A stretch of DNA of 64,000 nt, taken from assembly GCF_901875635.1 (NCBI RefSeq), contig NZ_CABFMN010000075.1, positions 25,657-89,656 on the forward strand, written 5' to 3'. Source of the DNA: Xylophilus ampelinus (GTDB lineage: Bacteria; Pseudomonadota; Gammaproteobacteria; Burkholderiales; Burkholderiaceae_C). The notes under the pieces were generated by a model, which saw nothing but the letters and a program-made list of their open reading frames with translations, was not told the DNA's origin and ran no database searches. Position 1 is the first letter of the stretch. The number at the start of each line of letters is the position of its first letter. The translations under genes and the position numbers were made by a program. Shown here piece by piece: positions 1-8,328 of the stretch.

Positions 1-108
1 CTGCAGCGGCACCACCGCGACGTGCTGTGCAGCCGCATCCACACGCCGCAGAACGACGCGGTGCTGGTGGCCGCCGGACGCCGCGCGCTCGCCGAGGTGG
101 CGTCGTGA
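1..108 (+). CDS. C-terminal end of an unidentified protein (partial)
   Basis: An open frame enters from the left edge and stops at TGA 106-108, giving about 35 residues ending RRALAEVAS. The next gene starts with GTG at 105 and overlaps this stop by four bases, so the two are translationally coupled. The fragment is too short to identify. From its position before a sulfonate-type binding protein and a cysteine dioxygenase it could be the tail of an acyl-CoA-dehydrogenase-like flavoprotein of organosulfur metabolism, but that is a guess from context only. Confidence 0.5.
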   Translation: MQRHHRDVLCSRIHTPQNDAVLVAAGRRALAEVAS

Positions 109-1079
109 GCGGCGGGTCGTGGCGGTCGAGCCGCCGGCAGTGGCTGCACGGCGGGGCGGCGCTGGCGACCGCCTGGCTGTGGCCGACCGTGCAGGCCCAG
201 GCCCGCACCGCGCTCGTGCTGGGCGACCAGGCGCGCGGCCTGAGCGCGCTGTTCGAAGCGGCCGGCGCGCTGAAGGACGCGCCCTTCGATTTCCGCTGGG
301 CCAACTTCCAGGGCGCGGCGCCGCTCTTCGAGGCGCAACGCAGCGGTGCCGTCGACACGGCGGTGGCCGGCGACCTGCCGGTGCTCGCGGCCGCCGTCGG
401 ACGCACGCCGCTGAAGATCGTGGCCACGCGCGCCGGCCGGCCCGAGTCGCTCGGCATCGTGGTGCAGCCCGACTCCGCCCTGCAGCGGGTGGCCGACCTG
501 CGCGGCAAGACGGTGATCGTGTCGTCCGCGCGCGGCAGCATCTCGCAGTACCAGCTCTATGGCGCGCTGGAAGAAGCGGGCGTGCCGCTGGCCGAGGTCA
601 CGGTGCGCTTCGTGCTGCCGACCGATGCGGCCACCGCCTTCGCCTCGCGCCAGATCGAGGCCTGGGCCACCTTCGACCCCTACTACACGGTGGCGCGGCA
701 GCACGGCGGCCGCGTGCTGCGCGACGGGCGCGGCATCAACACGGCGCTGGGCTTCATCACCGCCAGCGAACAGGCCCTCGCCGACCCGGCACGGCGTGCT
801 GCGATCGTGCAGTTCCTGGACCGGCTGGCGCGTGCCGGCGAATGGGCGCAGGCGCATCCGGAGGACTACGCGCAGGTGTACGCCGGCCTGTCGCGGCTGC
901 CCATCGAATCGGCACGCGCCATCACCGCGAACGCCGCCATCGCGGCCCGGCCGGTGAGCGAGGAAGACATCGTGGCGCTGCAGCGCGTGGCCGACCGCGC
1001 CGCACGCGACGGCATCTTGCCCCAGCGCGTGGACGTGCGCGCCATCACCGACGCCACGCTGTGGCGCAGGCCGGCATGA
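105..1079 (+). CDS. ABC transporter substrate-binding protein, aliphatic sulfonate (SsuA) type
   Basis: About 324 residues. It starts at GTG 105, coupled to the preceding stop; an upstream start at 27 would extend a low-complexity Arg-rich leader and lies inside the previous gene. The N-terminus has a twin-arginine-like leader (SSRRQWLHGGAALA, then VQAQA), so export to the periplasm is expected. The body reads as the NMT1/SsuA fold: an AQRSGAVDTAVAGDLPVL segment that senses ligand, the ADLRGKTV hinge, and ASRQIEAWATFDPY near residue 190. No permease or ATPase gene follows; they may lie upstream of the window. The following genes handle thiol sulfur, which supports an organosulfur ligand. The exact ligand is not known. 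Confidence 0.8.
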   Translation: MSGGSWRSSRRQWLHGGAALATAWLWPTVQAQARTALVLGDQARGLSALFEAAGALKDAPFDFRWANFQGAAPLFEAQRSGAVDTAVAGDLPVLAAAVGRTPLKIVATRAGRPESLGIVVQPDSALQRVADLRGKTVIVSSARGSISQYQLYGALEEAGVPLAEVTVRFVLPTDAATAFASRQIEAWATFDPYYTVARQHGGRVLRDGRGINTALGFITASEQALADPARRAAIVQFLDRLARAGEWAQAHPEDYAQVYAGLSRLPIESARAITANAAIAARPVSEEDIVALQRVADRAARDGILPQRVDVRAITDATLWRRPA

Positions 1080-1672
1080 CGCGGCCGCTGCGCGAGTTCG
1101 TCCATGCCTTCGGCCTGCTGCTGGACACCCGCCCCGAGGAGCCGCAACTGCTGGCGCAGGGCCGTGCATTGCTGCGCACGCTGGTCGCGCGCGACGACTG
1201 GTTGCCCGAGGCCTTCGCCGAGCCGCACCCGGAGTATTACCGGCAGTACCTGCTGCATGCCGATTCGACCGAGCGCTTCTCGGTCGTGAGCTTCGTGTGG
1301 GGGCCGGGGCAGGCCACGCCGGTGCACGATCACACGGTGTGGGGACTGATCGGCATGCTGCGCGGCAGCGAGTACAGCCAGGGCTACGTGGAGCGCGAGG
1401 GCGCCTGGGTGCCCGAGGGCGAGCCGGTGCGGCTGCAGCCGGGCGACGTGGAGGCCGTGTCGCCGCGCATCGGCGACGTGCACCGCGTGCGCAATGCCTT
1501 CGACGATCGCGTGTCGATCAGCATCCACGTCTACGGCGCCAACATCGGCGCCGTGCGGCGCCATACTTACCCGCCCGAGGGTGGGCGCCGTCCTTTCGTC
1601 TCGGGCTACTCCAACACCCTTCTGCCCAACCTCTGGGACCGCAGCGCCGAGCTGCGTTCCGCCGCTGAATGA
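1076..1672 (+). CDS. Cysteine dioxygenase-family cupin
   Basis: 198 residues; ATG 1076 overlaps the previous stop by four bases (ATGA). It is a cupin of the cysteine/thiol dioxygenase family: the iron-binding pair is visible in TPVHDHTVWG around residue 83, with a later His in GDVHRVRNA near residue 142. Family members use non-haem iron and O2 to oxidise cysteine or 3-mercaptopropionate to the sulfinic acid in the cytoplasm. Which thiol this one uses cannot be decided; bacterial paralogues include both cysteine and 3-mercaptopropionate enzymes. Its operon partner is a multi-domain rhodanese, a pairing that fits further handling of the released sulfur. Confidence 0.85.
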   Translation: MTRPLREFVHAFGLLLDTRPEEPQLLAQGRALLRTLVARDDWLPEAFAEPHPEYYRQYLLHADSTERFSVVSFVWGPGQATPVHDHTVWGLIGMLRGSEYSQGYVEREGAWVPEGEPVRLQPGDVEAVSPRIGDVHRVRNAFDDRVSISIHVYGANIGAVRRHTYPPEGGRRPFVSGYSNTLLPNLWDRSAELRSAAE

Positions 1673-3318
1673 CCGACACCCTGTTCGCCACGCGCCCTGC
1701 CTCGCAGGCCGCGCCCGACCTTCCCACCCTGAGCGCCGCGCAGGTGCGTGCGCACCTGCTCGCGCGCGACACCGAGATCGCCCTGCTCGACGTGCGCGAG
1801 GAAGACCCCTACGCGCAGGCCCATCCGCTGTGGGCCGCCAACCTGCCGCTCTCGCGCATCGAGCTGGAGGCCTGGCGCCGCATCCCGCGCCGCGACACGC
1901 GCATCGTGCTCTTCGGCGAGCACGTGGGCGAAGACCTGGCGCCGCGCGCCGCCGCCGTGCTGCGGCGCCTGGGCTACACGCAGCTGCATGCGCTGGAAGG
2001 CGGGCTCGCCGGCTGGCAGGCTGCGGGGTTCGAACTGTTCCGCGACGTCAACGTGCCCAGCAAGGCGTTCGGCGAGCTGGTGGAGCACGAGCGGCACACG
2101 CCCTCGCTGCCGGCGCAGGAGGTCCAGGCCCTGATCGACGCGAAGGCCGACGTGGTGGTGCTCGACGCGCGCCGCTTCGACGAATACCAGACGATGAGCA
2201 TCCCCACGGCCACCAGCGTGCCGGGCGCCGAGCTGGTGTTGCGGGCGCGGGCGCTGGCACCCGATCCGCGCACGCGCATCGTCGTCAACTGCGCCGGCCG
2301 CACGCGCAGCATCATCGGCACGCAGTCGCTGGTGAACGCCGGCCTGCCCAACCCCATCGCCGCGCTGCGCAACGGCACCATCGGCTGGACGCTGGCCGGC
2401 CAGGCGCTGGACCACGGCGCCGACCGCCGCGCGCCGGCGGACATCGACCCGGCCGTGCGCGCGCAGGCGCAGGCCGATGCCCGCCGCGTGGCCGAGCGCG
2501 CCGGCGTGCGCTGGCTCGACGCCGCTGCGCTGGCCGCCTTGCGCGAGCCCGGCCGCACCGTGTACCGCTTCGACGTGCGCACGCCCGAGGAATACGCCGC
2601 CGGCCACCGGCCCGGCTTCGCCAGCGCGCCCGGCGGCCAACTGGTGCAGGAGACCGACCACCACGTGCCGGTGCGCGGCGCGCGGATCGTGCTGTCCGAC
2701 GAGGGCGACGGGGTGCGCGCACCGATGACCGCCTCGTGGCTGGCCCAGATGGGCTGGGAGGTGCACGTGCTGCAAGGCCCGGCGGAGCCCGACGAGACGA
2801 CCGTGCCCGCCGCCGAACTGCCGGCCCACCGGCACGACGTGGACGGCATCGCCCCGGCCGCGCTCGCCGCGTTGCTGAAGGCGCGCGACGCGGTGCTCAT
2901 CGACGTCGGTGCCAGCGCGAACTACGTGAAGCGGCACATCCCCGGCGCCTGGTTCGCGGTGCGTGCCCAGCTGCCGCAGGCGCTGGCGCGGCTGCCGCGC
3001 ACCGGCACGCTGGTGCTCACCTGCGGCAGCAGCCTGTTGGCGCGCTACGCGGCCGACGACGTGCGCGAATGGCTCGATGCGCAGGGTGATGCCCGCGAAG
3101 TGCGCGTGCTCGACGGCGGCAACGCCGCCTGGTTCGCCGCCGGCCTGCCCGAGGAGGCCGGCGAGGCGCACCTGGCCACTCCCCGCACCGACCGCTACCG
3201 CCGCCCCTACGAGGGCACGGATGCGCCGCGCAAGGCGATGCAGGCGTACCTGGACTGGGAGTTCGGCTTGGTCGCCCAGTTGGAGCGCGACGGGACGCAC
3301 CACTTCCGCGTCGTCTGA
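1669..3318 (+). CDS. Four-domain rhodanese-family sulfurtransferase
   Basis: 549 residues, overlapping the previous stop by four bases. Four rhodanese-like units in tandem can be traced, at roughly residues 20-125, 145-255, 275-375 and 395-515. Only the second (NCAGRTRS, Cys208) and fourth (TCGSSLLAR, Cys452) keep a catalytic cysteine; the first has LFGEHVGED and the third LSDEGDGVR at that position and should be inactive. Each active domain is followed by the usual GxxxW segment (NGTIGWTLAG; DGGNAAWFAAG). Rhodaneses move sulfane sulfur to cyanide, thiols or sulfite. Position after a thiol dioxygenase suggests a role in disposing of sulfur from a thiol substrate. The product is cytoplasmic; no signal peptide is seen. 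Confidence 0.85.
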   Translation: MTDTLFATRPASQAAPDLPTLSAAQVRAHLLARDTEIALLDVREEDPYAQAHPLWAANLPLSRIELEAWRRIPRRDTRIVLFGEHVGEDLAPRAAAVLRRLGYTQLHALEGGLAGWQAAGFELFRDVNVPSKAFGELVEHERHTPSLPAQEVQALIDAKADVVVLDARRFDEYQTMSIPTATSVPGAELVLRARALAPDPRTRIVVNCAGRTRSIIGTQSLVNAGLPNPIAALRNGTIGWTLAGQALDHGADRRAPADIDPAVRAQAQADARRVAERAGVRWLDAAALAALREPGRTVYRFDVRTPEEYAAGHRPGFASAPGGQLVQETDHHVPVRGARIVLSDEGDGVRAPMTASWLAQMGWEVHVLQGPAEPDETTVPAAELPAHRHDVDGIAPAALAALLKARDAVLIDVGASANYVKRHIPGAWFAVRAQLPQALARLPRTGTLVLTCGSSLLARYAADDVREWLDAQGDAREVRVLDGGNAAWFAAGLPEEAGEAHLATPRTDRYRRPYEGTDAPRKAMQAYLDWEFGLVAQLERDGTHHFRVV

Positions 3319-3323
3319 GGTCG

Positions 3324-3391
3324 AATTGCTACTGATTCGATAGCTGCTCGCGCAAGCGGGACGGGCGTTGTGGCCCGATTTGGCTTGAAAC
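3324..3391 (+). repeat. Dispersed intergenic repeat, copy 1 of 5
   Basis: An A+T-richer block between two convergent genes. It shares the pattern TTGCT...GAT-CGATAGCT...GCGCA-GCGGGACGGGCG...CCCGATTTGGCTTGAAA with blocks at 22881-22956 (reverse orientation), 44220-44277, 50586-50651 and 61112-61180. No coding role is apparent here. Confidence 0.75.
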
Positions 3392-3406
3392 GTCGGGTTG
3401 CGCCGC

Positions 3407-4045
3407 TCAGGTCCCGGCCACGTAGGGATTGCTGCGCCGCTCGCGTCCGAAGCTGCTCTCCGGCCCGTGGCCGGGGATGAACACGGTCGCATCGCCCATC
3501 GGCCACAGCCGCTCGGTGATGCTGGCGATCAGCTGGTCGTGGTTGCCGCCGGGAAAGTCGGTGCGGCCGATGCCGCCGGCGAAGAGCACGTCGCCGACGA
3601 AGGCGCGCTCCGCGCCGGCCGAGTGGAAGACCACGTGGCCCGGCGTGTGGCCGGGGCAGTGGCGCACGGTGAGCGTCTCCTCGCCCAGCGTGACGGTGTC
3701 GCCGTCGTGCAGCCAGCGCGTGGGCGTGAAGGGCTCGGCGGGCGGAAAGCCGAACATCGCGCTCTGCTGCACCAGGCCGTCGATCCAGAACTGGTCGCCC
3801 GGATGCGGGCCGACGATCGGCAGCCCGAGGCGCCGTGCCAGCTCGCCGGTGCCGCCCGCGTGGTCGATGTGGGCGTGGGTGAGCCAGATCTGTTCGAGCG
3901 TGACGCCCAGCGCCTTCGCTGCGGCGATCAGGCGGTCCAACTCGCCGCCGGGATCGACGACGGCGGCCTTCATCGTCGCGTCGCACCAGAGGATGGAGCA
4001 GTTCTGCTGGAAGGGGGTGACGGGGACGGTCTGGTAGCGAAGCAT
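3407..4045 (-). CDS. MBL-fold hydrolase, glyoxalase II-like (YcbL type)
   Basis: 212 residues. The metallo-beta-lactamase signature THAHIDHAGG is at about residue 56, followed by HCPGHTPGHVVF, a GDVLFAGGIGRTD segment and the terminal PGHGPESS, so all zinc ligands appear present. Length and arrangement match the short glyoxalase II-like YcbL group, which hydrolyses thioesters such as S-lactoylglutathione. It is convergent with the rhodanese gene, separated by one repeat copy. No signal peptide, so cytoplasmic. Confidence 0.85.
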   Translation of the reverse strand: MLRYQTVPVTPFQQNCSILWCDATMKAAVVDPGGELDRLIAAAKALGVTLEQIWLTHAHIDHAGGTGELARRLGLPIVGPHPGDQFWIDGLVQQSAMFGFPPAEPFTPTRWLHDGDTVTLGEETLTVRHCPGHTPGHVVFHSAGAERAFVGDVLFAGGIGRTDFPGGNHDQLIASITERLWPMGDATVFIPGHGPESSFGRERRSNPYVAGT

Positions 4046-4200
4046 CGGATGTCAGGGCGTTGGCAACGACTCGAGCAAATTGACGAACACCCTCGCGGGC
4101 AAGTCGCAACCCGCAGGCGGGCCGGGTCTTCGCGACGGGCAACGGGACAGGTGCGGTCATCGACGGCCCGGAGATGCACGGCGCGAAACAAGATCCCAAT

Positions 4201-4216
4201 TGTCGGATCAATGACA
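4201..4216 (+). promoter_or_regulatory. Candidate Crp/Fnr-family operator (site A)
   Basis: TGTCG-GATCAA-TGACA, a 5-6-5 imperfect palindrome with the spacing used by Crp/Fnr regulators, 152 bp before the Bug gene. An almost identical element is at 10254-10269 before the divergent MOSC gene. The likely binder is the Crp/Fnr protein at 6589-7347. The rest of the 4046-4367 gap shows no gene. Confidence 0.5.
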
Positions 4217-4367
4217 GATCGCCCGGGTGTCGTGTCTGAGACTTCCTCCAGAGCAGAAGAAGCCGCAACGACGGTGCCTCGTCCTGGACGTGCCAGCCAT
4301 GGCTGGATGGGGAACATTGCTGCCGTGGAGCGTGGGGAGACGCCCTCGACAACAGCAGGAGTTTTCA

Positions 4368-5345
4368 ATGAGGTTCTCAAGCTTCCCCAAGGTGTTCCTC
4401 GTCCTCGCAGCGCTGGCGGTCGCGCTGCCGGGCATGACCGCACGTGCGGACGAACGTCCGATCACCATCATCGTTCCCTACCCGGCAGGCGGCGGGACGG
4501 ACACGATTGCCCGCAATCTCGCGCGCCTTCTCTCTCCGGTGCTCAATCAGTCGATCATTGTCGAGAACATCACGGGCGCGGGCTCACGCATCGCGCACCA
4601 GGCGCTCATGAAAGCGCCGCCGGACGGCCTGAAGCTGCTGCTGGACTCGTCCGACATGACGATCAATCCGGCCTTGCGAAAGAATCCTCCGTGGGACATC
4701 GACAAAGACTTTACGCACATCGCGCTCATCGGCAACGCGCCCATCGTCTACGTGGCGAGCACGAAAGTCCCCGCGACCAGCATGCGGGAGTTCATCGACT
4801 ACGCCAGGCAGGAGGCGAAGAAGGGAACACCCGTCAACTACGGCTCCGGCGGGATCGGCTCGATCCTGCATCTGCCCACACTGGAGCTGGCGGCGAAGTA
4901 CCACCTCGAGATGACCCATGTGCCCTATCGAGGTGCTGTCCCGCTCGTGCAGGACCTGAGCGGCGGAATGATCGAGTTCGGTGTCGTCAACCCGGTCAAT
5001 GCCATGGGCCGCGACAACAAGATCCGCGCGCTGGCGGTCACCGGGTCCAAGCGACACCCCCTGATCCCGCAGGTGCCGACCACTGCCGAGGCCGGCGTGC
5101 CGGACCTCAATACCGTGTCGATCGTGGAGGTGGTCGGTCCCGCGAAGATGCCCCCGGCCGTGGTGGCACGGCTCACCGAGGGATTGCAGAAGGTCGTCGG
5201 GACCGCAGATTTCACGACTGCGATGCAGCAGGCCGGCATCGAGCCCGCCTGGGCAACAGGGCCCCAGTTGCGCCAGATCCTGGAGGACGATCTGAAGAAG
5301 TGGCAGGCGCTGAGCCGCACGTCCGGCGTGACCCTCGAGGACTGA
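4368..5345 (+). CDS. Bug-family (TctC-like) tripartite-type binding protein
   Basis: 325 residues from ATG 4368, which has a clear AGGAG at 4357-4361; the longer in-frame extension lacks a Shine-Dalgarno and would precede the signal peptide. Sec signal peptide MRFSSFPKVFLVLAAL...ARA. The mature start ITIIVPYPAGGGTDT is the Bug hallmark, followed by ENITGAGSRIAHQAL and the VPYRG segment. Bug proteins bind small carboxylates or amides in the periplasm, usually for TctAB transporters; no tctA or tctB is present, which is common for Bug genes in Burkholderiales. It probably works with the RidA and aldolase genes that follow. Third-position base use is noticeably less GC-rich than in flanking regions. 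Confidence 0.88.
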   Translation: MRFSSFPKVFLVLAALAVALPGMTARADERPITIIVPYPAGGGTDTIARNLARLLSPVLNQSIIVENITGAGSRIAHQALMKAPPDGLKLLLDSSDMTINPALRKNPPWDIDKDFTHIALIGNAPIVYVASTKVPATSMREFIDYARQEAKKGTPVNYGSGGIGSILHLPTLELAAKYHLEMTHVPYRGAVPLVQDLSGGMIEFGVVNPVNAMGRDNKIRALAVTGSKRHPLIPQVPTTAEAGVPDLNTVSIVEVVGPAKMPPAVVARLTEGLQKVVGTADFTTAMQQAGIEPAWATGPQLRQILEDDLKKWQALSRTSGVTLED

Positions 5346-5350
5346 CTGCC

Positions 5351-5746
5351 GTGCAGAACATCGCTGTCAATCCACCTGAGGCGCTGGCGCCCATCGGTAT
5401 GTTCTCCAACGGCATTCTGTCCAAGCCGGGGCGGGTGCTGGCAATCGCCGGCCAGGCCGGCGTTGCCGGGCCGGCGGTGCCGACCGGCTTCGAGGAACAG
5501 ACAAGGAACTGCTGGAAGGCGATCGAAGCCATCGTCAGAGCTGCCGGCGGAAGCATGGCCGACCTCGTCTCGATCAACATCTACCTCAAGGACGGCAGTC
5601 CGGAGAACTACCGCATCATGAACGAGGTCCGCAAGGACTTCCTGGTTGCGCCCTATCCCGCATCCACTGCCATCGGCGGCGTGCAGTTCATGCTGCCGGC
5701 GATGGAGATCGAGATCCAAGCATTCGCCGTCATTCCCGACGCGTAA
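5351..5746 (+). CDS. RidA-family (YjgF/YER057c/UK114) protein
   Basis: About 131 residues, starting at GTG 5351 five bases after the previous stop with a GAGG about 10 bases upstream; an internal ATG at 5399 would lose the first strand. RidA landmarks are visible: ILSKPGRVLAIAGQ near the start, NCWKAIEAIVRAAGGSMADLV in the middle, and YPASTAIGGVQFMLPAMEIEIQAFA at the end. RidA enzymes hydrolyse reactive enamine/imine intermediates; subfamily members in catabolic operons act on pathway-specific imines or related aminoacrylates. The usual catalytic Arg of the RidA subfamily (PxxR) is not obvious, so it belongs to a Rid1-7-like branch and its substrate is open. Confidence 0.8.
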   Translation: MQNIAVNPPEALAPIGMFSNGILSKPGRVLAIAGQAGVAGPAVPTGFEEQTRNCWKAIEAIVRAAGGSMADLVSINIYLKDGSPENYRIMNEVRKDFLVAPYPASTAIGGVQFMLPAMEIEIQAFAVIPDA

Positions 5747-5766
5747 CAAACCAACAGAGAAGTCCC

Positions 5767-6588
5767 ATGGAACTGACATACACCGAGCGTCAGCAGCGCT
5801 CTGCCGATCGAATGCAGCAGCTGGCCAGCTTGAGGACGCCACCGACCTTCGCCGATCCACGGGCGGATCGCCAGCACCGCAAGCAGCGGTTGGCGGCTGC
5901 CTTCCGGCTGTTCTCCAAGTTCGGCTTCGACGATGGGGTCGCGGGGCATATCACGGTTCGAGATCCGGAGCATCAAGACTCGTTCTGGGTCAATCCGCTG
6001 GGGGTGCATTTCAGCCAGATCCGCGTCAGCAACCTCATACGCTGCAACCACAATGGCGATGTCGTGGAGGGCAATCAGGCGGTCAACGAGGCCGCGTTTG
6101 CAATTCACTCGAGCATCCACAAGTCGAGACCAGAAGCCAACGCCGCCGCGCATTCCCATTCGATCCACGGCCGTGCCTGGTCGGTATTCGGCCAGACGCT
6201 GGATCCGATCACCCAGGACGCCTGTGCCTTCTACGAAGATCACTCGGTCTACACGGACTTCGGCGGTGTCGCGGTCGAGGAAGCGGAGGGCGCCCGCATT
6301 GCTCGGGCGCTGGGTGGCCACAAGGCGGTCATCCTCCAGAACCACGGCCTTCTCACGGTCGGGGGCACGGTGGACGAAGCGGCCTTCTGGTTCATCAAGA
6401 TGGAAAGGGCGTGCCAGATCCAATTGCTGGTGGAGAGCGCCGCAGCCAATGGAAGGAAGGTCAACCTGGTGCGCCCGGAGATGGCCCGCCAGTCCGTGCA
6501 GCTCATCGGCACAAGCGCCGCGGGCTGGTACGAATTCCAGCCCCTGTATGCCCGGATCGTGGCGGAACAGCCGGACTTGCTGTCCTAG
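5767..6588 (+). CDS. Class II aldolase/adducin-family protein
   Basis: 273 residues. It has the class II aldolase/adducin N-terminal domain: GFDDGVAGHITVRDP near residue 57, the zinc ligands in AAHSHSIHGRAW near 128-133, and ILQNHGLLTVGGTVDEAA near 192 with the third histidine. The family includes fuculose-phosphate aldolases, ribulose-phosphate epimerases and decarboxylase/dehydratase-like enzymes; the exact reaction is not readable. It is the last gene of the Bug-RidA unit, with RBS AGAGAAG before ATG 5767. It ends directly against the convergent Crp/Fnr gene. Confidence 0.82.
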   Translation: MELTYTERQQRSADRMQQLASLRTPPTFADPRADRQHRKQRLAAAFRLFSKFGFDDGVAGHITVRDPEHQDSFWVNPLGVHFSQIRVSNLIRCNHNGDVVEGNQAVNEAAFAIHSSIHKSRPEANAAAHSHSIHGRAWSVFGQTLDPITQDACAFYEDHSVYTDFGGVAVEEAEGARIARALGGHKAVILQNHGLLTVGGTVDEAAFWFIKMERACQIQLLVESAAANGRKVNLVRPEMARQSVQLIGTSAAGWYEFQPLYARIVAEQPDLLS

Positions 6589-7347
6589 CTAGTACCGATA
6601 GGCCGGCCGCGCAGGGCCGGCAGCAGGCGCTTTCGCGTCGAATACGAAAGCTCGCAACTGGTCGCGGTCACGGACGATCAGGTCGCAGTATCCGGTCTCG
6701 ATCAGCTTCAAGGCACGCAGGTGTTTGACTGCGGCGCAGCAACGCTGCCGCGAGCAGCCTGCAATACGCCCGAGCTCCTCCTGCGACACGTTGATTTCCG
6801 AGCCGACACCGGGATTCATCTCCGGGTCGGTCATCCCGAGAATTGCAGAGGCCACCTGCTGATCGACGGTCATGGTCGTGCGTGCCGCGATGTTGCCCAT
6901 CAGCCATTGCACCCGGGCAAACATGTGGCGCAGCATGAAGTTGTTGAAAGGAATGCTCTCGGCGAGCAGCCATTCGAAGACATCCTTGGGCATGCATGCC
7001 AGGGTGCTGTCACGCAGCGCGATGATGTAGCCACGGCGGGGCCGCTGGGCGAACAAGGTGGCATGGCCGAACCACGAACCGCTGAGCAGTGCGCCGGTCG
7101 TGATCTCGGCGCCTTCCGCATTGCCCTCGGACCATGCCAGCAACCCGTGCAGGACTGTGTACCCATGGGTCGCTATCTGACCTGCGGCAGCGAGGTATTC
7201 GCCGGCAGTGACGGAGCGCGCCGTCATGCGCTGTGACACCCACAGCTGCTGGTCAGGGGTCAGACGGACATACCAGTCGCTCGATTCCAGGAACTCGGAT
7301 AGCGACCATGATTTCTCTCCGGCCTGGGCTCTGCTGAGGACGCGCAT
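6589..7347 (-). CDS. Crp/Fnr-family transcriptional regulator
   Basis: 252 residues. An N-terminal cyclic-nucleotide-binding-like beta-roll (GEYLAAAGQIATHGYTVLHG, SGSWFGHATLFAQRPRRG) is followed by a dimer helix and a winged HTH with the recognition region VSQEELGRIAGCSRQRCCAAVKHL at about residues 185-210. No Cys cluster of an Fnr iron-sulfur sensor is seen in the N-terminus, so it is not an oxygen sensor of that kind. It lies 31 bp downstream of the hydroxyacid dehydrogenase on the same strand and is probably the last gene of that operon. Two matching TGTCG-N6-TGACA sites (4201 and 10254) precede the two units it likely controls. Confidence 0.85.
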   Translation of the reverse strand: MRVLSRAQAGEKSWSLSEFLESSDWYVRLTPDQQLWVSQRMTARSVTAGEYLAAAGQIATHGYTVLHGLLAWSEGNAEGAEITTGALLSGSWFGHATLFAQRPRRGYIIALRDSTLACMPKDVFEWLLAESIPFNNFMLRHMFARVQWLMGNIAARTTMTVDQQVASAILGMTDPEMNPGVGSEINVSQEELGRIAGCSRQRCCAAVKHLRALKLIETGYCDLIVRDRDQLRAFVFDAKAPAAGPARPAYRY

Positions 7348-7378
7348 GAGCGCTGACTACGCACGATCCATGCCACGC

Positions 7379-8323
7379 TCAAATGGCGCCCTCGAGCGCC
7401 GTGCCTGCGCGCAGCTTCGCCGTGTTCACGACCACGCGTTCGGCCAGGGCCTCGAAAGTCGCGGAGGAAAACACCGAGGTGTGCGGGGACAGGCGCACGA
7501 GGGGATGGGAATACAGCGGATGACCGTCCGGCAAGGGCTCCGGGTCTGTCACATCCAGAGTCGCCCGTGAGAGTTGTCCGCTGTCCAGAGCCGCGACCAG
7601 TGCTTCCTGGTCGACCAAAGTGCCGCGGCCCAGATTGATCAGGTGCATGCCGCGTCGAGCGGCGCTGAAGAACGCCGCGTTCGCGATGTGGTGCGTCGAG
7701 GCTTGGGCAGGTAAGAGCAGCACGAGATGGTCACTGATCGCCGCGAGCGCTTCCATCGTCGGGATCAGCTCGACGCCCGGGACGGGTGACGCTGCATGGC
7801 GATGGCGAAGCGCGACGACCCGCATGCCCACCGCAAGTGCGTGCCGTGCGACCGCCTGCCCCAGAACGCCGAAGCCCGCGATGCCCAGGGTCGCACCGGC
7901 CACACTGTCAAGGCTTCTGAAGCCCCATCGTTCTCTGCGGTCAATCCATACCTCGGGCATCTGCTTGGCATGCGCGAAGATCGCCGCGAGCGCGAACTCC
8001 GCCATGGGCAGCGCGGAAGTTCCTTTGCCGGAGGTGAGGAGCACGCCGAGCCTGGCCGCATCCAGGAGCCACGCAGGATAGTGGTCCGTGCCGGATGAGA
8101 TGAGCTGGATCCAGCGCAGCCCGAATGGCCATCCTTCGGGAGCAGATTGCGGCAGTCCCTCCGGGGCGGCGAGGAGCACCTCGGCGCCGTCGAGTGCTGC
8201 GGCGTCGAGGCTCACCGGAATCTGGACGACGGTGCATGTCCTGCCCAGCCTCTCCGAAAGGTCCAGGTTGAGTGATGCAGGCCACAGGCTCGCGATTCGG
8301 AGTGGTTGGGACGGTTCGTACAT
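7379..8323 (-). CDS. D-2-hydroxyacid dehydrogenase (NAD(P)-binding)
   Basis: 314 residues, typical length for the D-isomer 2-hydroxyacid dehydrogenase family. The Rossmann motif GIAGFGVLGQAVARHAL is at about residue 145. The catalytic Arg is in LINLGRGTLVDQEAL near 230, the Glu in DVTDPEPLPDGHPL and the His in RLSPHTSVF near 283. These enzymes reduce 2-keto acids or oxidise D-2-hydroxy acids in the cytoplasm. It starts just downstream of the reductase gene (about 5 bp gap), so it is part of the MOSC-reductase operon. Confidence 0.85.
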   Translation of the reverse strand: MYEPSQPLRIASLWPASLNLDLSERLGRTCTVVQIPVSLDAAALDGAEVLLAAPEGLPQSAPEGWPFGLRWIQLISSGTDHYPAWLLDAARLGVLLTSGKGTSALPMAEFALAAIFAHAKQMPEVWIDRRERWGFRSLDSVAGATLGIAGFGVLGQAVARHALAVGMRVVALRHRHAASPVPGVELIPTMEALAAISDHLVLLLPAQASTHHIANAAFFSAARRGMHLINLGRGTLVDQEALVAALDSGQLSRATLDVTDPEPLPDGHPLYSHPLVRLSPHTSVFSSATFEALAERVVVNTAKLRAGTALEGAI

Positions 8324-8328
8324 CGTTC

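Noticed and set aside
4046-4367. Possible riboswitch or long leader before the Bug gene
   Set aside because: No known aptamer pattern (guanidine, TPP, cobalamin) could be traced; only the Crp/Fnr-like site stands out.
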